Source: Liquidambar formosana (lineage: Eukaryota > Streptophyta > Magnoliopsida > Saxifragales > Altingiaceae). From it: a stretch of 64,000 bases of DNA. The notes under the pieces are model-generated. The model did no database searches and had not been told where the DNA came from. It was given only the letters and a program-made list of their open reading frames with translations. Made by a program: the position numbers and the translations under genes. Positions 37,116-48,879 of the stretch are shown here, in pieces. Each line of letters opens with the position of its first letter. Within the stretch, counting starts at the first letter, position 1. The stretch covers positions 30,128,069 through 30,192,068 of the forward strand of contig CM077828.1 in NCBI GenBank assembly GCA_039720395.1, given 5' to 3'.

Positions 37116-37663
37116 GGAAACGGATTTGGTGCAGTCCATGGCTTCAACTGCACGGTGCAGTAGGCGTTGGATCTGTGCCGCGTGGCGGAGCAGCAAATGG
37201 AGGGTGGATCTTGCGCCTGGCTGAAATGCTTCCTTCCCCCTAACGCCGTTTGCCGTTAAGATGCAAAATGTATGAAAACGCTGCGTTTTGCTTGCAATTT
37301 CGGGGGCAAAAGCTGATGCCTCCCATTTTCAATTCATTTCGTTCCCTCTCTCTCGTCTCTCTCCTCTCTCCTCTCTCCCCTCCCCGCCGTTCCACTCTCT
37401 CTCCTCTCTCCCCCCTGGCTCTGTTCCACTCTCTCTCGCCGTCGTCGTCCCAGATCTGCAGACCGGCAGTTCCCCCACCACCGGCGCAGGCGCAGGCGCA
37501 GAGGTGCGCCAGATCCACCGCCGTTGCCGCTGCTGCTTCGCCGCTGCTGCTCCGACGCCGCTGCTCCGCCCGCTGCTGGTTCCCCTGAAGGCCCCTGCTG
37601 CCACTGCTCCTCCTTCCTCGGCGGGAACCCAGGCACTGGTTTTATTATCTATATATATATATA

Positions 37664-37900
37664 GAAATTTTTTTTTCTTTTTTTTGTGTAACCTGTGTAA
37701 ACTATGTAACCTATGTATGAGTAGTTATGTATGTTCTGCATTTTTTTTTTTTTTTTTTTGGGTAACCTGTGTAAACGGTTTTTATTTTTTTGAGAAATTT
37801 CATTTTTTTTTTTTTTTTTTTTTTTTTTTTGCAGACATAGCGTAGGTATGTTCTGTATTTTTTTTTTTTTTTTTTTAGTTTGTAACCTATGTAAACTGGT
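37664..37900. repeat. Poly-T interrupted short repeats inside the MULE
   Basis: Four T tracts of about 10-30 bases alternate with 'gtaacctRtgtaaac' copies. Confidence 0.75.
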
Positions 37901-39026
37901 TCTTCAGGTGGTACCACACCATGGATTTGAACTAGAATTGTAGTTATTTCCTGTTTTGTAGTATCATTTGGTCTATAGGAAATGCGGTACCTTTTCTGGC
38001 CAAATTGTGATGAACATTGAATCATGGTCACTTTCTCTTGCTTCCATTGGAATCTTTTATAACTGACTTATTTTTCCAGCCATGTAGGCTTTTGGTATTG
38101 TTCAAAGGTCTTGAAACTACTATGAAATAATGCCAAGATACTAAATCATGGCATGAATACCTTGAAAGCTGGATCTAACAGCATGGCATACCGTGTTCAT
38201 CCTAGCTTTTATATTGCATGATTTTGTCTCAACCAGTAAGGAGATACCAAATGACATTGCTGGAGGAGAGCCAAAGCCAAACTCATCCAAGAGGCTGATA
38301 TCTAGTCCCGAATGAATCAATTTCAATGAACTAAAGCAATCCAACGTACTCTATCATAACAAGCCAAGCATGGCAACTAAATTATAGGATTGTAAAGGGA
38401 AAATATCAACTAATGAGACTTATCGAGTAGCCATCGAAGGAATGTGCTCACGTGTTGTCACAAAATGTCATTTTCCAACAACTTACATGGGGTCTGCATT
38501 AAACTTTAATGTTTGAACAAGAAGAAAGGAAAACATTCAAAATAATAACCCTTTCGTTGAGGAAAAAAGGACAATTAGATACGTAACAATCGAGAGACTC
38601 TAAAGCACAACACATTGCTCTTAATGTCAAAATCATTTTTAGCCTCGATTGTCATTCTCAGCTTCCCCCTACAGTATTGCTTCAAACTGATCATAGCTCA
38701 TCCTTGCTTGCAGCTACATGCTTCTCAAGGTCTAGTTACTTACCTGCAGCTGCCCAAACATAGTTGCAACAAATACGATTTTAAATTTCAGTTCTCATAC
38801 ATTTCCAACCCATTAAGACAAAGAAGTTGATGCGTGAATAGACATTGTAGTAGACATGTCCGAATATATGATTACCCAGAAGTACATATGATTCCCTATT
38901 TTTCTCTTTCATTTTTAAACATCAGGTAAAGTTTTGAATCCATATCATTCACTCCATTGTGGTCATAAGTTACCACTAGGCCAAAACGATTGTGGTAATT
39001 ACAAATGTTTTCATCTATTTTTTCTC

Positions 39027-39250
39027 TTTCCATCTATTTGGTTCGTGAATTTACCGTGGAAAAAAAAGAGAAGGGAAAAAAAAATGTGGAGGAAAGAAAA
39101 TGAAAGAAAAAAATGATATCATACCAAGACAAAATTCTTTCAATTATTGTTCTTCTATCAGTTTTCCTTTGCAACTAAATAAGAAAAAATACAATTTCTC
39201 ATATTTTATTTTTTTTCCTTGATAAAATCCATGAACCAAATAAAGCCTTT
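39027..39250. mobile_element. Small MITE nested in the MULE
   Basis: Inverted ends 'CTATTTGGTTCGTGAATTTA' and 'TAAAATCCATGAACCAAATA'; same family as 36723-36935. Confidence 0.55.
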
Positions 39251-41975
39251 ATCAATCCTTTTGTTTATGTAAAATGTCAAAATACATTAACATCTGACTA
39301 GAATATCAATATAAGGGTAACCTATTTCTACCAATATAAGTATACGGCCAAATCAATGAGGCATGACTTTCGAACAATATATATATATATTGGTTACAAA
39401 TCTTGAAATAGGTTGACTATTCTACTGTTTACCATCTTTTATATAGAGGGAGTTTAAATTTAATTTGTTATAGGAACACTACAGCTGCTTTACTTAGAAA
39501 AATTGGGAGCAGAATTTCTGTTGAAAAATTTTATATCTACAAAGCCACTTGAAAAAGAAAAAACTGTTTGTCAGTTTGGGGGCAACAGTGGTCATCTTCA
39601 ATAAAAACTGAAATATGCACCATTACATTCTAGAACTATATAGTCAGTTTGAAAATTTTAGAGCAATAAAACCATCAAGCTTGTAAAAAAAAAAAAAATT
39701 TAGAGCAATAAAAAAAAAAAAAAAAATTCCCTAACATCAAGCTTGTAATATTCACATCCCAGATAAATCAAGCTTATTAAACAAATCTAAATTACATTCC
39801 CAGATAAGCTTCCTAAACAAATCTAAATTCCCAATTTTTGGAAATTCCCCTTCAAATGATAAGAATCATCCTGGTCTGAAAGACTAAAACACATCAAATG
39901 CATGGATTTGAAATTCGCAGATAAGCATTTCCTTATGCAATTGCAGAACAAAAAAATTTAAGCTGTTGAGGATTTGATTCCATCACATAATTTGCGGTTA
40001 AGGGTTACAAAAAGAACAAAAAAATTGAACATACCTGGGTTTAGGGGGCTGCACACGACGACGGGCAACGGCGGAAGGTGCCGACGGCAGGTGACGAGCA
40101 GGAGCGAGCAACGGGAGGTGCCGACGACGAAGGGGGTGCCGTTGACACCGGTGAGTGGATGAGAGAGATCGGGACAGAGAGAGAGAGAGAGAGAGAGATC
40201 GAGCAGGGGCAACGACAGTGGGTGCCGCGAGGAGACCCACCGTACTGTCATTGCGTGTTGTCGATGGAAGGAGGAACAGCACCTTCTCATACATGTGAAC
40301 ATAACTTCGAAATATAAGAATGAACTCAACTTCTCATACATGTGAACTCATTTTTTTTACACAGGTTGCAATAAAAAAAAAAAAAAAAAAAATTCACGGC
40401 GGCGTGGAAGGAGGAGCAGTGGCAGCAGGGGCTTTCGGGGGAACCAGCAGCGGGCGGAGCAGCAGCGTCGGAGCAGCGGCGTCGGAGCAACAGCGGCGGA
40501 GCAGCAGCGGCGGTGGATCTGGCGCACCTCTGCGCCTGCGCCTGCGCCGGTGGTGGGGGAACTGCCGGTCTGCAGATCTGGGACGACGACGGCGAGAGAG
40601 AGTGGAACAGAGCCAGGGGGGAGAGAGAAGAGAGAGTGGAACGGCGGGGAGGGGAGAGAGGAGAGAGACGAGAGAGAGGGAACGAAATGAATTGAAAATG
40701 GGAGGCATCAGCTTTTGCCCCCGAAATTGCAAGCAAAACGCAGCGTTTTCATACATTTTGCATCTTAACGGCAAACGGCGTTAGGGGGAAGGAAGCATTT
40801 CAGCCAGGCGCAAGATCCACCCTCCATTTGCTGCTCCGCCACGCGGCACAGATCCAACGCCTACTGCACCGTGCAGTTGAAGCCATGGACTGCACCAAAT
40901 CCGTTTCCGGTACATCAACTATCAATGACTCTTTTTGACAATGTTGTTTCTACAAGAAACTACTTCATCAAAGGGACACGTACTTTTCAGATTGAAGAAC
41001 ATGCTTGATGCATCCTCGATTTGTGTACATGAATAAAGCCCGTGCTTCAGTTGGTTTGACATTGTGGGGGTTTTGTCAAAAGGTTGGGGGCAGTTGTAGG
41101 CGACATGGTCTTATGTAACGGCTGTTACAGGGTGCCATCTCTCTCCCATGGGGAGATGCCTCCCAATTCCAAGTAATCTGATGACCTCCATGTTTTGATT
41201 TTTTTTTCCTATCTCACCAAAAATTAGAAAAAATTAAAGAGTCTAGCACTCTAGCTAGCATGGCATCATTGTTTTCGACATGCAAGTCCATATATTTTTT
41301 TCCCTATTTGGTATAATGCCAAGGGATGTTAATCACAGTGAAGATGGTCTTGTCGCGTTGTCATTAACATCTTCCTTACAATAACCCGCAGGTTGGGTAT
41401 TTGTCGCTATAAAAGAAATGACTAATTGTCATGTAAGTATTTTTCAAATTAAGTGCCAAACAAGTTAATTTGAGAAAAATTATGTTTAGACTTTGTTTTG
41501 GGTTTTTGCACAAAGTTCATAGAAAATTTGAACCCACAAAAGCAATGGTAAAATTAAAACCAATGAAATTCATCTTCAATTGGCAAGATTTTCCTGTTTT
41601 CCTAAAAACCCCCTAAAACTCTAAGATTGTATTACGTTTTTTATTGCATTAAAAAATGTGTCAAAACACCCTTCCACCTTATAGGGGCATATCCGGCATA
41701 AGCTGTTATATTAATATGGCTCCTTAATGCTTTTAATGACCAATCATGCCTTTACCTAAATGGGCTAATATTGGATACATAGTAAAGGTTGAAAATAGAG
41801 AATTCAAAAGGTCATATCAACTTATAATGTTTATTCTCCTTTTAATTAATGTTTTAATCTTTTTATTTTGGGATAATGTACAGAACCTATACATCCTATC
41901 CCTAATCTCCACTCTCTTTCTTTTTTATTTATTTCTTTCTTCTTTTTAATATGAAAGTAGCATGTAGGAATACTA

Positions 41976-42658
41976 CGTAGTTCCACGTAAGGATACGCAG
42001 GTCGCTTTGGAGCGGTTTAAGAGTAAAATATTAACTAACCCACCAATGGCAGGTTACAAAATTTTCTATCCGTCATCAAACCATATGTACTAAAAACCAG
42101 TGGTTGGTTGATTTTTTAGGCGATTTGTCACTAGCGGTTTGGGTGGGTTTGTGGTCTCTATCATGCCATTTTTAATTGGGCATTTTCTAATATATATTGG
42201 GCCTTAATTTATGGGTTGTAAATAAATTAAAAAATTTAACCATTTTAGTTGGTTATGTAAAGCTTGATAGTTGATACACACTTTCACAATATTTTAATGC
42301 CAAATAAACAAACTAGGGGAAATTGGCGATTAGTCCACTTTTTGGTAAAATATTGGCAATTAATCAAGTAAGAGTTTTTCTAAGTCAATTAATCAAGGAG
42401 ACTGAACTTATTTATCAATTAGTGACATATTTTTTAAAAATGCCTGGTTTACCCTTATTATTACTAAGGGCACTCTCTTTTTTGTTATTAAGGGCACCCT
42501 ATGTAACTAACTTAGCATTTTAGTATTATAATTTTTAAAAGCTCATAACTTACAATATACATATTGTTTAAAAAAAAATTATATTGTTGGAATCTACTCA
42601 TTGATATTTTTGAAAAAAGATCCATATTGATTAGGTAATTATTAAAAAAATTAAAATC
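41976..42658. other. Unique spacer between U1 and U2
   Basis: No gene seen; the 66-codon ORF at 42323-42523 is low-complexity. Confidence 0.4.
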
Positions 42659-42836
42659 GTAAAATTTTACTACTTAACACAATTTAACATAATACTTCAT
42701 AAAACTGTAAAATTTTACTACTTTACGAAGTAGTAAAATTTTACTACTTCAGTAGTAAAATTTATAATGAACTAGTAAAATTTTACTACTTTACGAAATA
42801 AATTTTACAATAAAGTAGTAAAATTTTACTACTTTG
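42659..42836. repeat. Cluster of short palindromic repeats
   Basis: Several tandem copies of the self-complementary word AGTAGTAAAATTTTACTACT, with spacers of 5-20 bp. It ends 2 bp before the left border of U2. Confidence 0.8.
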
Positions 42837-43716
42837 TTAAATTATACCGAGACCTCATTTAGCAATAAACCTATTGAGAAGTGCGCGACATGCCATTGCC
42901 CACGAGTTCGTGCATAATAGCACACTAATTTAATAATCAAGAGCTCCCATTCTCCTCGTTATATACATACATATTTTATACAAGTATTAAGCACATGATT
43001 TCAAGAGCTTTTTGGCCTCTTTTTTTTTAAAATTTTCCAAATCAGTGGGCCTATACTATTTCCCCCCACAAACCACCTCAAAATCTGTGCATGCTTTCAA
43101 TAGTTAGGGAGTGAAAAATTGAACTCTGAATTTATGAAAAGTCCTGAATTCATCATATACAAAGGAAAGATAAAAAAGTATAAGACTTCAGAAACGGGCG
43201 CTCTGGGCGTGGTGATTCCATGATCCTTTGTCATCCAATTACAGATAGGTCTGACTATGAGCAAACAATTATCGTTCAATACAAATGATTATTAACTCAC
43301 TAGTAAATAAACTACTAACTTACTAGTAAATAACTACTAACTATAATTGTTTGTTTGTAGCTAGACCTATTTGTAATTCCCCCTCATCTAAACTCTTTAG
43401 TCAAATACCATAAAAATAATATTTTAAAAGCGCTTTAGGTAAATAATTCAAATCAGTGGCGCCTATAGCTTAATTTTATAATCACCATGAGTGCAGTAGG
43501 TGAATTAAGTTCATTTAATAATGGAATTATTGTGAGATTAAAATATAGCTTTGAACAAGAAATGAGAATGAAATGTTAAGAAGGAATCCAAGGAGAACGT
43601 ACATCTTGGACTCTTGGAGTCTATGGGGGCGGCCTTATTTATCCTCCTATGACGTCCCTCGTAATTTCTAACCATTTTGAGCATGTAATTTAAAACACAT
43701 GCTACATTGTAATTTC

Positions 43717-44082
43717 TAGGGTTGCAAAATGGTTTGGATAGACTAGAGGACTGAACCGGTTCGATCAATTCGGTCTGATTTTGGTCTGGTCCAAATAGTA
43801 ATTGGTCCAATTCTGGTTCAAATTTTAAAGTCTTGAATTAATTCGGTCCGATCTAGGGTTTAGGGGGTTTTAGAATCGGACCTGAATCCCCAAATTCCAA
43901 TAAATTTCTTACCTTTTACTAAAAAAAAAAAAAAAAAAAAAAACCCAGGAAACGGACTATTTTTCCAGTCTGGTCTAATGCCTATTCCAATCGGGTTTCG
44001 GTTCAAATTTTAGTGTCTCGAATTAGTTTGGTCCAATCCAGATATACCTGCCCAGACCAGTCCGGACCGATTTACACCCCTA
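43717..44082. mobile_element. hAT-like MITE in U2
   Basis: Counterpart of 33867-34340, with about 110 bp fewer internal bases; the outer ends are kept. Confidence 0.65.
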
Positions 44083-44720
44083 ATAATTTCCATTACACTA
44101 ATAGAAGTTTAGTTGAAAATATATTAAAATGGGCTCGATGGTGCTAATCAAAACTTATAAATATTCCAATCAATTAAAACAATAAACTTTAATCGCACAT
44201 GAGATTAAATCACATTATAGTTTATACTCAAATATTGCAATAGAGTCCTTACATAATTTTTCTATCTAACATTAGAATGCGTGTCGATCGATCAGATTCG
44301 AGTGATAATACTTGAAAAAATTAAAAGGAGCTCTTCTATGTAACCGTCACATCACCTAGCATGCGGATATGAAGTGTGGAAAATACTTTAGGTGGTGATT
44401 AAGATTCCTAATATCTAACCATTTTTTGGTTATGTATTTTTTAAATTTGAATTAACGCATGATTTTATTAGACCAACACATCATGTGGGCACACCACATC
44501 CATTATAGTTTTCAACAATACACCCACGAGGGTACTCCCATTATTTGATTTCCCCTATGTGGTAAATGGCTGCCTTGTCCTTTTGATCTTGAAAATGTTT
44601 GCCCTTTTTTTATAAGAAAAGACCCAAAGAAAAAAAAAAAATTTATTTTTATTTTTTTAGTTTAGTTGAGGTTGGTGTACGTTGAACCTCAGTCAAAAAC
44701 CTCAATATTTATTGTTAAAA

Positions 44721-45124
44721 GGGAGGCTATTGTCATCATATAAAGTATTCTAACCCCTCCATTAGTGTATACTTTTTAGGATGGTAAAAAAAAAATATGA
44801 AAAGTTTTTATAAAAACTAATTGTGTTGTCCACTTAAAAACATCATTCTAAACAACTTTGTAAAATAAAGTTTTTTCAAAATCTATCATTTAAGTAGGTT
44901 TTTTGATCATTTACAATTTCTATTACATTTTCCACGAAAAATGACGAAAAAGTCTGATTGAATGATAGATTTTGAAAAAAAATTTATTTTACAAAGTTGT
45001 CCGAAATAATGTTTTCTATTAAGTTAAGTGATTAGTTTTCGTAAAAACCTTTTATATTTTCATAAAACGTTAAAAAATATAGATTAAGTAAGGATGTAGA
45101 GTATTTTATGTGATGACAATACTC
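44721..45124. mobile_element. Diverged MITE in U2, related to 11198-11592
   Basis: Counterpart of 34990-35390 in U1; same inverted structure. Confidence 0.6.
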
Positions 45125-46453
45125 TGACGTATTATTAATTGTTTTGCCTAATTTGTTAAAGCTGCCTAGCCACCTGAAACCTAATAATAATCCTTCTCAA
45201 ACTTTAATTTCAATTTTTTAATGCACCCTATTAATCCTCTTGTCATTGATTAAAATAGTTCTCCAAGTTTCAACACATGTGTACAAAATTACAAACACTA
45301 CAACTGAGATAAAATAAAAAATAATAAGTGAAAAATGCCTGACGGAAGCAAGAGTGAGATTCTAATAATAAAGTTTGTTTCATTCATGCCTTTTTTACAA
45401 TGGAAAATATAAATATGTATGATGATGGGGGCAGTCCCATGGTATATAGACAAGCTTTGTCATACTTCAAAAGGTATCATAGGAGTATATAATATTGTGT
45501 AATTTAATTATAATATCAATTAAAACTATATATTTTATTTTATTCAAGGATATGTTCTTTCGGAGTCAGTTATGTATTAACTAGTTTTATTTTAGGGTTA
45601 TCTGGCACGGAGTATGCGAAGATTTTACTTGTGTTCTAAAAAATTAGTGAAGACGAAGATTTGGATATCCTATTCAGCCAAAAAGTAAAAGACACTGTTT
45701 GGTTGCGCTTTTTAAAAGATTTTTTTATAAATAGGAAAAGTCTTTTTTATTACTTTGTTGCATGTTTGATAAAATTGATTTTTGCTTTTACTTTTTATGA
45801 CAAAAGCAAAAACAAGTATGGTGCAAGTCGTCAGAATACGACGGATGTCATCGCTCCTCTCTCTGTTTGTCGTGAGACATGGTTGGAGAAAGTTGTGAGG
45901 CCAAAAGATTGAATCGAGAGAGAAAACTTTTAAATTTTGTTTTTAAAAGCAAGTCTAATTTGCTTTTGCTTAAAAACAAAATTTTGCTTCTAATTGCTTT
46001 TTACTTATTAAAAATTACTTATTAAAAGCTGCAACCAAACATTATTTTTTACTTCTATAACTCTTTGCTTTCAAAAGCAAAAAATATCTTTTTAAAGCAT
46101 TACCAAACAGTGCCAAAGTGTTTCAATCATTAGACTCCTTTCCATAGATGCTCATTTTATTCAAGTAATAGGAGCACCTAGCTTTTACAAGTAAGTATAC
46201 TAGCCTAATCAAGGACTCCTTTTAAGTTTTTGAGACCAACCCTGCACGGCTGCACCTACCCTTAAGGATAGGCTCTCCAATCCATTTCCTTCATAATAGA
46301 TCCTTTTTCTCTGTTTTTCTTCCTTTTTTTTTTTCTTTCTTTTTTGTTAAGGGTAAGATGGAAAATGTGTAAGAGTTAGGAAAAGTTAAGAGACTAGACA
46401 ATAGCGTGATTGAATAAATAAATTGGATTTAGAATTTCTAATTGTTCTCTTAC

Positions 46454-46675
46454 CCTCTATTTGGTTCATGGATTCTATTAAGGGAAAAAAAAAAAAAAGG
46501 AAAAAAAAAATAAGGAGGATAGAAAATGAAAGGAAAAGATAAAATCATATCAAACCAAAATTAGTCTAATTCTTCTTCTTCTTATTTCAATTTTTCATTG
46601 CAACCAAATAAAAAAAAGTACAATTCCTTATATTTTATTTTTTTTTCCTTGATAAAATCCGCAAACCAAATAGGC
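46454..46675. mobile_element. Small MITE in U2
   Basis: Counterpart of 36723-36935, with longer A tracts inside. Confidence 0.55.
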
Positions 46676-46784
46676 CTTGGAAAAAGGAATTGCTCTCTAA
46701 AAAGGTGGAGAGAGAGGTGTCTCTGCAGTCTCAAGGTGGGTGGTATATCAATTATCAAGGACTCTTTTTGACAATGTTGTTTCC

Positions 46785-47051
46785 AAGGGGCGAAGCTAGG
46801 AGTTGAGTCTAGGGGAGGCATAGTTTGATTGTTACTTTGTCCTATTTCGAAAAAATCAGAGATACTTTACTTCAAAAAAATTTTGAAAAAAAAAAAAAAG
46901 AGAAGAATGGGAAAGAATAATAAAAGGGTTAAAAAAAATTAAGGGGTTCAAAATACTTAACTTACAAAATAGAAAAAAAAAAAAAAAGGGGGGGGGGGGG
47001 GTTTTCAGGTGAGGCAAGTGCCCCACCTAGTCCTTCACTAGCTTCTCCCAT
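46785..47051. mobile_element. Small TIR element private to U2
   Basis: Interrupts the sequence that reads 'gttgtttctacaag' in U1. Inverted ends GGGGCGAAGCTAGGA and CACTAGCTTCTCCC. The flanks carry a short repeated 'ttgttt'. It includes an A tract and a 13-G run. Confidence 0.6.
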
Positions 47052-48060
47052 GATTGTTTCTACAAGAATCTAGTTCATCAAAGGGACTTTTCAGATTGAA
47101 GAACATGCTTGATGCATCCTGGATTTGTGAACATGAATAAAGCCCTTGGTTTAGTTGGTTTGACACTGTGGGGGTTTAGTTAAAAGGTGGGGGGCAGTTG
47201 TAGGCGATATGGTCTTATATAACCGGCTGTTACAGAGTACCATCTCTCCCAATTCCAAGTAACCTGATGACGTCCATGTTTTGATTTTTTTTTCCCAGTC
47301 TCACCAAAAATTAGGCAAAATTAAAGAGTCCAGCAAGCATGGCATCATTGTTTTTGACATGCGAGTCCATGTAATTTTTTTTTTTTTTTCCTATCTTGTA
47401 TAGTGTCAAGGAATGCTAATCACAGTATTAGCGTCGATCTTGTCGTGTTGTCATTAGCATCTTCCTTACAACAACCCACATGTTGGGTATCTATTGCTAT
47501 AAAAGAAATGATTGATTGCCATGTAAGTATTTTTCAAATTAAGGGCCAAACAAGTCAATTTGAGAAAAATTATGTTTGGACTTTGTTTTGGGTTTTTGTA
47601 CAAAGTTCATAGAAAATTTGAACCCACAAAAGCAATGGTAAAATTAAAACCAATGGAACTCATCTTCAATTGGCAAGATTTTTCTGTTTTCCTAAAAACC
47701 CCCTAAAACTCTAAGATTGTGTTACGTGTTTTTATTGCATTAAAATATGTGTCAAAACACCCTCAACCTTATAGGGGCCTATCCGGCATAAGCTGTTATA
47801 TTAATATGGCTCCTTAATGCTTTCAATGACCAATCATGCCTTTGCCTAAATGCGCTAATATTGGATACATAGGAAAGGTTGAAAATAGAGAATTTAAAAG
47901 GTTATATCCACTTATAATATTTATTCTCCTTTTAATTAATATTTTAATCTTTTTATTTTGGGATAATGTATAGAACCTATACATCCTATTCCTAATCTCC
48001 ACTCTCTCTTTTTATTTCTTTCTTTCTTTTTCTTAATGCAAAATATCATGTGGGAATACT

Positions 48061-48470
48061 TAGGGACGGAATCAGGATTTTATCTCAGGGGTGGCCAAAC
48101 TATGAATAATAAAAATTTTATCATTTAAGTATGAGAATTATATTAAGATTCAAGATTAAATATATTAATACATTGAATGAAAGGTAAACTACTGGACCTT
48201 ACTTATACTTCTCTAAAACCATGACAAAAAAAAATAAAAATAAGAAGAGGGGTTGACCGCAACAATAAATTTGAAGAAGGTTTTTAAAAAAATAAAAACA
48301 TTAACAAAAACATAAAAGATATACAAAATAAATAAATAAATAAACCAAAAAATGTACCTTAATATGTAGACATTGAGTAGTGATTTTCTCCGACAAGATG
48401 CTTTCCGCTAACCGTTATTCTCTAGTGTGCTCAATGATTTTGTTTGAAAGAAATCTGGGGTAAATTCAAC

Positions 48471-48505
<35 letters not shown>

Positions 48506-48879
48506 TAAAACGATCAATAGAAGAATGTGTTTGTTTTTGGTTAATTATTTTAGACATTTTACCTTTTGTATATATTAATTCTAACTTTTTATCCTTGGGT
48601 ATAAGTTGCCCATTTGACTTTTAAAGGATCATGAGAGAAACCATTGTACTGATTGGGAGGGATCATTGGTCGATTGTGCCCAAAAAAATTAAACTAATAA
48701 ATTATGTTTTGGTGACTATTTAGCAATGTAACACCAAAACCAAACCCAATAGTAGTCATTTCATAGTAGGCTGATAATAATTTGTAACAAGTTAACAAGT
48801 AATACTTTATTTTGGTATTAGCTTCAAATCTAGTTATCAAAAAATTCTTACTCAAGACAATTTTTTGGAAGTGAAAGGG
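48061..48879. other. Repeat-derived DNA shared with 50850-51614
   Basis: Starts 'cttagggacggaatcagg', includes a long A tract near 48474-48500, and is repeated to the right. No gene. Confidence 0.5.

Larger units (their letters stand above)
37116..40908. mobile_element. 3.8-kb Mutator-like element with long TIRs
   Basis: Perfect 9-bp duplication GGTACATCA at both sides and inverted termini starting GGAAACGGATTTGGTGCAG. The TIRs run about 500 bp (37116 to about 37620; about 40410 to 40908); positions mirror exactly about x+y=78024 over the outer 270 bp, with small indels further in. The inner TIR parts are GC-rich CT and GCC repeats. The interior has T-rich tracts and gene-like patches but no transposase, so it is non-autonomous. 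U2 has the empty site (GGTATATCA near 46742). Confidence 0.92.
32979..41975. repeat. Large direct duplication, copy U1
   Basis: Begins 'aattataccgagacctcattt' and is collinear with 42839-48060, offset 9860 bp at the left end. It carries a 3.8-kb Mutator-like element that U2 lacks, so the offset drops to about 6060 bp on the right side. Confidence 0.88.
42839..48060. repeat. Large direct duplication, copy U2
   Basis: Collinear with U1 from 'aattataccgagacctcattt' onward. It lacks the Mutator-like element and carries a private small TIR element at 46785-47051. Confidence 0.88.

Noticed and set aside
37250..37845. Overlapping Pro/Ser/Ala-rich ORFs (and counterparts at 40320-40784)
   Set aside because: Low-complexity translations of the MULE terminal inverted repeats in several frames on both strands.
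42659..42836. CRISPR-like array
   Set aside because: Irregular spacers, AT-only palindromes, plant nuclear context, no cas genes.
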